Source: Aegilops tauschii subsp. strangulata
Taxonomy: Eukaryota > Streptophyta > Magnoliopsida > Poales > Poaceae
Reading direction: 5' to 3'
NCBI RefSeq assembly: GCF_002575655.3
Contig: NC_053040.3
Coordinates: 223,710,628 to 223,774,627 of the forward strand
DNA: 64,000 nucleotides
Part shown: positions 55,252 through 64,000 of the stretch, one piece after another
Numbering within the stretch: the stretch's first letter is position 1
How the letters are laid out: every line of letters starts with the position of its first letter
Translations under genes and position numbers: made by a program
Notes under the pieces: model-generated
Told to the model about the DNA's origin: nothing
What the model saw: only the letters and a program-made list of their open reading frames with translations
Databases searched by the model: none

Positions 55252-58200
55252 CATTTATATGAATTACTAATGTTGAATTCTTTGATGCACTGGATTCTTG
55301 TAATGGGTGGAATTATGTGTTTTGTCGGAACTGTCTTCCTCTTATTTTCCATAACTTATGTGTATTGAATGGAGTGTAGCAACAAGCAATAGCACCATGT
55401 TACTGTTCGCATAAACCTGAAGCATGCTCTATTTTTCTCATACAAATGTTAAACAACTATCACCAAGGAGTAATACAAGCACAAGAAATTGTTAGCCTAT
55501 GAATGCTCATCCCTTTAGTCAGTTGTATAACAGTATAATTCGCTGTATAATTGATTCATCAATTTTTTGGCTGTTAGCTGCCATTTGTAGTATGTATCAG
55601 GTTTAAAAGTTTGCCATTAGCATAGGAATCACGCAAGGAGCAACTCAGTTTCCATACCCACATCAACCTCGACAATAGCATTCTCCAAAAGAAATTAAAC
55701 AATGATTTTGTTCAGAATTTTGTAGTCACCAACACCTTTACATTCACTTCTTGTGTCTAAGCTTCTAGCTTTGGAAGTTTGCAGCAACAGCACCATGTTC
55801 TTGCTTGTGAATATGTGAAAGAAAAGTAGGAATGCTGAGTCACAAGGAATGCAGAAGCAGCAGCTGAGATTATGCCCTGGTTCATCTGTATTACATAACG
55901 TACTGCAGAACACCTCAAACCACCACGCACTAGGCAATACTAAATTTGTTTATTTCTGAATTTTTGCATTCACAACAAGCTACATTTACTTGTCTGAACT
56001 CACAAGCTTGCAAGCCGTAAGTACTAGATACATTCACATTATGAGTTCTGATCAATATCACCAACGATGTACAGTTTACAACATACTAGTAGTTGGGGCG
56101 CGCCCATGGCACACTGCTTGAGAGGCATCTGTACCTGGTAGGGGACCGCCCTTTTCATTTTCATTTTTTGGATCTAAATAGCATGTATAGTGGACAACAA
56201 TAGAACAAGACGGACAGTGGCATGGTCCCGCTTCTTGAAAAAGAAAGATATAACAACACAATACTGACAGGAGCATGGTTCTGCTTCTTGAAAAATATAA
56301 CAACATTAGTACAGATCCCATTCATAAAATACATCAGGCCTGACAAAAGACATGTGGTGCCCCTTTTGGTGCCTTTTTCTCTAATTGCTGGTAAACATGC
56401 ATGCAACTGAGAACTTTATGAATGAAGGACAACAAGCAAAGCATTTTACCATCCATATCATGAATGAAAAAGAAAATCCAAACAACAAACTGTCACTTAA
56501 CATCAGAAATAACATGAAACAATAAAGTACCAACAAACATAAAATCCCCTAGATCTCAAATTCTTGCACTTGTGATTAATGCATCCAAGTTTGAGAAGCA
56601 CACACGCTATCAGCTAGGATTTCTTTTTTCATCCCAAAAATAACTCAATAGGTATCCCAGTTCCATCCATCAATAAATAAATAAATAGGGAGAAGCTACA
56701 TAGAGAATGCTATGCTTACATAGAGCATGATATACATGTGACTCCAGAGATGAAGGTGAGAACCACCCGCCATTCTTTTTACGATGCCTTCTCCCATGCC
56801 CTTATCCCTCGGCCACCGTGTCCGCTACCGCGACAGCCTCAATCACCACCCACGTCGCCTGCGACCCAAATGTGATTACTGCCAAAGCTAGTGTAAGACA
56901 AAAAAATAGCAAAGTGAGATGGGAACTTTGTTGCTTCTAGTGCGTAGACAGGAAATGAATGCGCCTTGATCCTGATCAGTACAACATATAGTGGGTTGTG
57001 CATCCTCATATAGTGAAAGCAAAATTTTAATTTGGAAATTAAATCTTCATTTCATTAAATATAACATCTCCTCAAATCCTAGATACATTTCTATGATAAA
57101 TATCCAAATAAATTCAAGCATAAAATCCATGAAACTGCTAGTAAAATGGGACAAAGAAAAGTCATAAGATTTAATTCTATCCACGTGTCCAGAATCGGGA
57201 AGTGGATCAGTAAACTTGGAGTCTTGGACACAAGATTTCATAAGGTCTTGTTTCAGAATTAGGAAAGGTATCTTGAGATTTGTTAACGTGCAATCCTGAA
57301 ACCTCAAACTGAAAGTTGATGTTGAACATATGTTACCAGTTCGTCGGTTCTATCTAAACATATCGTATATGCTTTAATACGCTGCCCTAAGAAGAAGGCA
57401 TGCCCCTTTCCCTGAGAGAATATTGGACAATAGTAAGCACTTTGAATATTCAAGACTAATTATCTAATGCATTTGCTTGTATCTTAATCGAATTTAGTAG
57501 TGACACAAGTAAAATATTCATTTATTAAAATAGAGTGCAGGACAATTGTTGTTAAGGTAGTCCTTATAGACAATTTACAAGTTGTAAATGGATTTTAGTT
57601 AGTTTAACGCATGAGTGTACAGTGTACAGTTCAACAACATGTTATATAGTACAACTAAAAAATAAAGGAAAGAGAACCAGTATAGTACTAACAACATAAT
57701 TTGGAGCATTACATGTCCCGTTGTAGAGAGGAAATAACCTGGCCATGGTGTCGTATGTCGAAGTGCGTACACACCACAAAGTAAGTGTTGTGAAGGTCCC
57801 AATTGCAATATACCTTTGTGTATGATTGGAATGAGCAAACACAACAAAAAATTAACTGAAATCTGTTGACATTCTACTTTTTATAGGTTTTGTCTAATTC
57901 TCCACACATTGTTATTTTTATTTCATCTTTATCCTACGACATCAATGTCTGAATGAACATTCTTCAGGCACAAACCTATTCGTAGGTGCCAGAGATAAAT
58001 ATATCAACATGGATTCTATTTATGCAGCTCTCATAGGCACTTGGTTAAACAAAATGTCAAGAATAGCCTAACATGAGATCCTGAACAAAAACAAATTAAG
58101 GAGAGAGTATGTACCAATTATGCCCAAGCATATAGAGAATTCCATGACAATTCAACACCAAATCCCAAAGCTCGTGGTTAGAGAGTACTCGTCCAAGCAG

Positions 58201-59427
58201 TATCTCTTACCTCCAATCCCCTAGCTGTTGTAGCCTGAATGCCTGATGAGATGACATAGATATTTTAGAGAAAAGGATTACTTCCCGAATATTCCTATAA
58301 TAATGGTGAAAAGGGAGAGAAAATACTTGTGGGATTTAGAGACATGATGAGCAGGAAGAAGTGCACGATAAGAGACCTGTGGAGCTTCTTGGGAAGTTTA
58401 GTCACCAAATTTGCATCATCCATTATCCATTTTAAGAGACGACAAATGCAACAATCAAATTCCTACAGGCATAGATCAGTCGATAAGAATTTAAGATAAA
58501 CATACAAGCACTAAAGTACATGGGTTGTCCTTCAACATTTCAGTCAACCTTTCATAGGAACCCGACCAAATCTAATAAAGCTTCTCAACCGGAGAGGGTA
58601 ATAAAACAAGGGGAGAGGAGGTGCTAGGTGGGATTCTTCGCTGCTGTTGCCATGGATCTGGAGCTTGGGGAGAAGGGGTGCCGCTGCTTGCCATCTGCCT
58701 TGCCCGATCCTGGCCGCCAAGGCACGACACCATCAAACAAGTTCACCAGAAATTTTCTAACCTGCATACACTGCACTCTCCTGAGCCAACTATTGGATTG
58801 ACAAATTTATGGACCTACACAAGCAGCATATTGTCAATTCAGATGAGAACATGATTTTTTTTGTAAGACAAGGCAGATTTACAATTCCATCTTCCTTTTG
58901 CAAAAATATGTATGATTTCACATGTATAACTGCATATCTAATCTCTTTTTCTTTATGATATTGCTGGTATTAAATATCTATGTGTGTGTAACTGTGTATA
59001 CAACAACAAGCATGTACAAATGTGCAGTCCTGCATAGAGAGATTGATACCTGATTCTTGTCTAGAAGCATGTCTAAATTAACACAGAAGAATGCTACCCA
59101 AGCGCTTCTGTAATTGCCACAACAGTACAAATGAGCAATTGTTGTTCAGATAACCCGAGTGCTAATTCAGGTTCTGTCCAACTTTAGTAATTAGATCAGA
59201 TCTCCTATGGTGATTGTTCCATAGATATCATGTTCACGCATGCTTGTTCTTCTTATTTGTAAGATTACAAGATCATTTCCCAGGAAGTAATATAAATATA
59301 GGAAACCAGTGCAAAAATATAAATTGACGGAATATGGTTATCATACATCCTATCTGCTTAAATGATATGTGCCTACTGTAGGCATAGATGTATAACAATA
59401 TGCAAGATCATAACTTCCCTCCAGCAC
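55252..59427. other. Low-copy DNA without recognisable genes
   Basis: About 4.2 kb of AT-rich sequence with no long conserved frame. A local duplication of about 55 bp lies at 56220-56310 (GCATGGTCCCGCTTCTTGAA and a variant). A short ATAA repeat lies near 56672-56686. A GC-richer patch at 56765-56875 and another at 58610-58730 have no recognised product. Some of it may be intron or flank of the FAR1 or LRR relics. Confidence 0.5.
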
Positions 59428-59538
59428 CACCGTGCTTGTCAACATATTTTCCTGAACCACCAGCTTGACAAGCTTTCTTAGATGGCCCAGCAATGCCGGT
59501 ATACCTCCTGAAAGTTTGTTCCTATGTAGCCTCCTGCG
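59428..59538 (-). pseudogene. Leucine-rich-repeat gene fragment
   Basis: The minus strand encodes RRLHRNKLSGGIPALLGHLR followed by KLVKLVVQENMLTST. This fits the plant extracellular LRR pattern NxLSGxIPxxLGxLxxLxxLxxxxNxLT, one and a half repeats, as in LRR receptor kinases or receptor-like proteins. Flanking DNA has no further LRR that I can read, and a gypsy element begins 140 bp away. It is a short gene relic or an isolated exon piece. Confidence 0.65.
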
Positions 59539-59680
59539 TACACCAACAAATTGTTTTTAGAAGTTGGAGACAATGGGCATTTTAGCATCCTGTCAACTGA
59601 AAATTGTTGCAGCAATTCACGTCATACAGGAAACGCAACTTCTCACCTCCAGTTCTTCTTGGGCTTACACCCGGATGCGA

Positions 59681-60230
59681 TGATAGAGGTGGGGGTGTCC
59701 CGATCTTTCGACGAGATGATAACTATCGATTTGGTGGAGACGACTTTGACGATCCGACTACAAACGTGCATGACGTTGCGCCTTAGCAATCGCTAAACCA
59801 ACTCCGAGAGGTTATTGACCACGCCGGAGCATGATCAACCTGACCACGAAGGTCTATTCCTGCAAGCAATCAAAGAACAAGCAAGAATATGATTAAGCAA
59901 TCTGAATATTATGAATGTGGATGAAGTATTGATAAAAGTGGGGTTTCATAAGCGGTCTTGGTCTGGTCGTTGGACATAAACGAAGTACACGAAGTTGCAG
60001 CGATGGCTAACTTTTAACTAAATAAAACTCAAGTCTAAACGATGCCTTAAGGGCTATATTTATAGAGAAAAGAGAGGGGATTTTGTCCACCCTTGGCAAG
60101 GTGGGACTAAAACACCTCCTAAGTCGTTTCCCCTACAATATGGACTCTAAAAATAGATTACATGGGTCTGGCCCAAAATAAGGTGGCGCAACACCAATAA
60201 TAAGCTATGGACGAAATTTATGAAAGACCA
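59681..60230 (-). repeat. 3' LTR of the right-hand gypsy element (about 550 bp)
   Basis: Starts TGATAGAGGTGGGGGTGTCC and is homologous to the LTR at 3411-3990 along its length. A minus-strand TATA box (CTATAAATATA) lies at plus 60055-60065. The outer flank is TGCGA. The inner end was placed by comparison with the left copy. Confidence 0.8.
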
Positions 60231-60263
60231 TCTTGTATATTTCTTCCATCTTCTTGTATGTCA

Positions 60264-61109
60264 TCACGGTGGCTTCAAAGTCCGGAAATCTCCACTTGAA
60301 CCTCCGTTCTTGTTCTCTTCGCACGCACCTTCATCTCCGTGCTTGACCATGCTCCAATGCTCAACCTTCTTATCCGTGCTAGGCCCTTCAATTGCAAGCA
60401 ACACAAATGTATCTAAGTTAGGCAGCATCATATTCTCATGAACACTAGAAACATTACCAAGAAACGAAAGTACCTGATAATCTAATTGGCGTATCTGAGC
60501 TCTAGCAACTGTTCCAAGAGGTAAAACAGCAGGGGATATGGGTGTAACTGTGGTAGCCATGTCCTCATCATCCTCCCCTTCTTGAAAACAAAGCCGTCCT
60601 CGGCGTTTCTTAATCTGAAATCTGGCTAACAAAAGAGACAAGGTGTACATGTTGTATATGTATATGTCATCCATTTTTACTGATCTCAGTTGGGGCACAT
60701 GTGACACAGTTATACAAGAGCACCCTTCAAAAGTCATGAAATATAAATCCAATATATTATCACAAGAAGTCAAAGGCATGAAAATATTGCAACTCAGTTT
60801 GCACATATAAGTGAAGCTCTTATTCATATCAAAAGATTGACAATGCTTATCATTAAACCATCCCAACATTGATGAACCATCACCAAGATTATAGGTCATA
60901 TCAAAGTGATTAAACATTGGCACAATTATTTTCGAACGTATTTGATCCAAATCTGATTTATTCCATGACTCACTTGATTCTTTTGCATCGATAGTTAATT
61001 CAATGGGTTCACTCAAAATTGTTTGATCATATGGCAAAGTCAAATCATCAACATAGTCCTCTAAAATAGCTGGTGTGATCAAAGTAGTGCCGCTCACCGC
61101 ATGGAGCAT
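60264..61109 (-). CDS. Tail ORF of a gypsy deletion derivative
   Basis: This 281-residue frame lies directly inside the 3' LTR. The N-terminal two thirds (SMLGWFNDKHCQSFDMNKSF, FTYMCKLSCNIFMPLTSCDN) resembles no retroviral domain I know. The C-terminal third (GTVARAQIRQLDYQVLSFLG, ENMMLPNLDTFVLL) matches the tail that follows integrase in many plant gypsy polyproteins. Reverse transcriptase, RNase H and integrase are entirely missing, so the frame may be a fusion created by internal deletion or recombination. The homologous tail at 3991-4336 belongs to the same family. Confidence 0.5.
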   Translation of the reverse strand: MLHAVSGTTLITPAILEDYVDDLTLPYDQTILSEPIELTIDAKESSESWNKSDLDQIRSKIIVPMFNHFDMTYNLGDGSSMLGWFNDKHCQSFDMNKSFTYMCKLSCNIFMPLTSCDNILDLYFMTFEGCSCITVSHVPQLRSVKMDDIYIYNMYTLSLLLARFQIKKRRGRLCFQEGEDDEDMATTVTPISPAVLPLGTVARAQIRQLDYQVLSFLGNVSSVHENMMLPNLDTFVLLAIEGPSTDKKVEHWSMVKHGDEGACEENKNGGSSGDFRTLKPP

Positions 61110-62006
61110 TTAAATTGACAAGACATTCATCATACTCATGTGGAGGTGGAAGATTAGTACCTTTGTCATTACCTCTTATGATCAACTCACATGATGTAGG
61201 CACTCTTGGTGATGATGTGTCACATGGTGGAGGTGATGTAGTCCTCACAACAACGGATGTGGTTGTCATAGTATGCCTAGTAGTTGAAGGGACAACCGTA
61301 TCAACTCTTGGAATGTGCATCTCGCGCTTGTTCTCCTTGTGGGCAACACGTCGTTTTATTTCCTGTTCAGCTTTGCAAGCAAGATGAAACAAATGGTCCA
61401 TAGGATAACACTATTCATGAATTAGTATCTCCTGAATGTCACGATTTAATCCTCCCCAAAATCTATCCATAAAATCTTCTTCACTTTCTACTAAAGAGGA
61501 ATGCAGCAGGGTAGTTTGTAAAGTATCATAATATGCGTTACGGTGTCACTACCTTGTTTTAAATGTTGCAGCTTTTTAATCATGTCACGAGTATAATAAG
61601 CGGGAACGAATGTATGTCGCATGGCAAGTTTCAGATCATCCCAAGTAGTAGGTATATCATTAGGGTGTAACCGACAATATTCACTCCACCAAACTATAGC
61701 ATAACCAGTGAAAGAACCAACCGCAACCTTAACTTTTTTACATTCATCAAATTTATTGGAAGCAAAAGTATTATTTATGTCAAACTCCCATTCAATATAT
61801 AAAGCGGGTCTAAAACGGCCATTAAATGGTGGTATAAAAACATTAACCTGATCATGTGCATTTGGATGTTTGTGCACCTTTCGTGACGGTTGTGGTATTT
61901 GCATAGGTGATGGCACGTCTCCCACGATCGACAAACCCCATGAATTGACTCTAGATCCTGTCATGATTAGTAGAAACAAGAAACAAAATCCAAAAATAAT
62001 ATTCAT
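61048..62006 (-). pseudogene. Gypsy gag, broken (right-hand element)
   Basis: Translation would begin near 61965 (a Met just before TGSRVNSWG). The gag domain is clear: ALYIEWEFDINNTF, YAIVWWSEYCRLHPNDIPTT and YYTRDMIKKLQHLKQGSDTV (to 61491). After frame breaks near 61400-61540 it continues as DHLFHLACKAEQEIKRRV, the same position as RLFHLACKAEREVQ in the left gag. No zinc knuckle or protease follows. It is a diverged relative of the gag at 54-2261. Confidence 0.8.
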
Positions 62007-64000
62007 ATGAACTACTGGATGGTAAAACGCTCACAGTATAGCAAATCAAAGTCTTACAAGTTCTTACCATGCAGCAGGTGGTGACCGGCAACCAGCGGTG
62101 TCAAATAACTCCAAGAGTTGGGTAAAGCGATTGCCAGGTGAACGTATGTATGCACGATGTAGAAATATGTGGAGCTGGGTTGGCTTTATATATGTGGGAA
62201 AAATGCTACAACCACGTTAATTAATGCAAGCTGAAAATTCGTTCAAAGTGATTGAGTGTTGGTTCTAGGGTAGACTGTGCTAGAGACGCGAGCCTAAGAC
62301 ACAGACAAGTTCACGAAAAACAACTATAATGAGCGACGGAATGGTGGTGTGAAAATGGACAACCGTCTGATCTCTGTGAATAGCACACTTGTACGTGCAA
62401 ATAATAGATGAAGGGCTCACGACAAAAAAAATATGTCTCGGAAATTGCATGTCACCAAACTGCAATGTATAGTCCAGGGAAACAGATTCCCAGTTGCTCT
62501 CACGTAAAAAGTTGATGTGGCCACTTTTTTTTTGCAACAACAATCGTGCCAAACCAGGACACAACTTCAACACGTCAATGAAGTCCGAACAGACTATTTG
62601 ACATGAGTGGTAAGCTATAAAAAAATGAAGTCCGAACAATGTTTTCTTTCCTTTTCTTTGAAACTATCCACGTGCACACCGAAAACAGATCTGCAGCAAG
62701 TTTTTTTTCCTTTCCAAACGCGCAACCTTTTTTTTTGGCCGACCCTACCTTCACACGTAGAATCTGTCAACCACCAAACCGTTTTTTTACTGCTCCCTCT
62801 CTCTTATCTCCACGTTTGGCTCTGCGTGCCACCAAGATATTCTGGTTTGAAAACAGCACGAAGATTGGAAACTTAAACCAGTAGGATTCCCAACGAAAAA
62901 AAAACACAACCAGCACTTTCCTTTTCTTTTAATTTCGTTTGGAAACCCAAACTTGCCAACAAAACTGATGTGTTCCTCCAAAATACGTATCTTTCCTTCC
63001 CTAAATATCTCTCTTAATATTTTTTTTAGTAAATCTCCACGGATCTGATTCTCAAGACCACAAATCCAATCTTTCCAAACCAACTCAACCGACCAGCTTT
63101 CAATAACTTGTTTTTTTACCAACGAAGTCTCCCCAGCCAAAAAAAAGGAACTTCTTATTTTGGGGACCCGGCCAATATTTCTTTCCTTTTACTTCTGAAT
63201 TTTTTTTCAACAACCACGTGACCTGATTGACTTGCAAAAGGAAAGAACCACGTCGGGGATCAGGCCCCTAAATATGCACCATGTTATTTCGTGGTCAACA
63301 CTTTCCAATCTCCACAAAATCACGAAATTAATTGATGGCTTTATATGGAAAACTGGTACACAAAAAAAAACTTCCCAAAGGCAGGAAACAATTAGTTATT
63401 TGGTAGCCGAACAAAACCTCCTTTTTTCTCTCTTTCCAAACGTGATCTTGCCAAATAAACAAACCAATCCACACTTTCCTTCTCTCTTTGTGTGGAGAGA
63501 CCAAACTGCAGTTTTTTTTTCTCCTTTCTTTTCAATCTGGCTGATCCACTTATATTTTTTTCCAAAAACCAACGTGGCTGACTAGTACTTTCCAAATAAA
63601 CCAAACAACGTGGGAGGGAATCACGTCCCAATCCCAACTGATCTGCTCTTTTTTTTCCTAGCTGATTTGGTCTCTTTCCTTTTCAACCGATCCGAGCTTG
63701 CTCTCTTTTCTTCCAATTTTTTAAAGGAACCGTGAGAGATTGCAACCAACGATGGATGTGTGCACCTAACCTTTTTTTTGTGCTTCGGTCTCTACTTGCA
63801 AAACGAATTTGATCTCTCTTTTTGTAGGATCTTTCCTCAACTTGTTCTCTCCACGAGACTAATGATGCTCCAAGACGGCGACGAACAACAACAATGGATG
63901 GATGGTGGTGGTGGCGACAGTGGTAGCGGAAAATGAGAATGAGATGAATGATGGTGTATGTGGACGTGGCGTGAACAAAACGTGACTAAAACTCGAAATT
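62007..64000 (-). mobile_element. Long leader of the right-hand gypsy element
   Basis: Non-coding sequence upstream of gag, homologous to the left leader at 62060-62300. It then becomes very T-rich on the plus strand (62500-63720; purine-rich in sense RNA) and ends in GGT/GAT-rich DNA near 63890, like 2950-3170 on the left. The primer-binding site and 5' LTR should lie beyond the window. Confidence 0.6.

Noticed and set aside
62787..63585. Frames of about 117 residues on both strands
   Set aside because: They lie in T-rich leader DNA of a gypsy element and look random.

Overview
The window is transposable-element-dominated intergenic DNA from a grass of the tribe Triticeae, most likely wheat, an Aegilops or a close relative. 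The clearest sign is a full BARE-1/WIS/Angela-type Copia element with its typical LTR ends. A Maximus/SIRE-type Copia element, long gypsy-type LTRs and a CACTA element with typical terminal bases support this. I see no intact host gene, no RNA gene and no CRISPR array. Two host gene relics remain: a FAR1-type domain and a leucine-rich-repeat fragment.

Layout, left to right. 1-3990: gag-protease, leader and 5' LTR of a minus-strand Ty3/gypsy element. The same LTR is joined on its other side to the 3' end of a second copy (3991-4336). 4337-7035: decayed minus-strand gag-protease of another gypsy family, with part of its LTR. 7036-11335: leader, primer-binding site and 3.66-kb 5' LTR of a further minus-strand element. 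That LTR lies inside the truncated 5' LTR of a plus-strand non-autonomous element (11336-17475). 17525-18177 and 35213-37452: two parts of a CACTA transposon, split by a 17-kb minus-strand Copia element (18178-35212, target duplication ACGCG). The Copia element is itself split by a 4.5-kb solo LTR (23510-28025, target duplication CTTTG). 37453-38501: low-copy DNA. 38502-47203: complete Angela/BARE-type element (target duplication ATACC). 47204-48414: low-copy DNA, a small hAT-like element and a possible FAR1-gene exon. 48415-55012: tandem PIF/Harbinger-like element (target duplication TTA) holding a 4.2-kb solo LTR (48858-53098, target duplication CCTCT). 55015-55251: FAR1 domain relic. 55252-59427: low-copy DNA without recognised genes. 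59428-59538: LRR fragment. 59681-64000: 3' LTR, hybrid tail ORF, broken gag and long leader of a minus-strand gypsy deletion derivative.

The insertions can be ordered. The CACTA element was split by the Copia element, which was split by the solo-LTR family. The FAR1 relic was split by the Harbinger-like element, which was split by the same solo-LTR family. By eye, the LTR pair of the 17-kb Copia element differs by about 2.7 percent and that of the Angela element by about 4 percent.

The most interesting part is the 17-kb Copia element. Downstream of pol it carries an env-like 484-residue ORF that fits a spliced two-exon gene. Its U3, intron and pol-env spacer carry dense arrays of short inverted repeats of the GCGGTA-N-TACCGC type, and several polypurine tracts lie 3' of pol.
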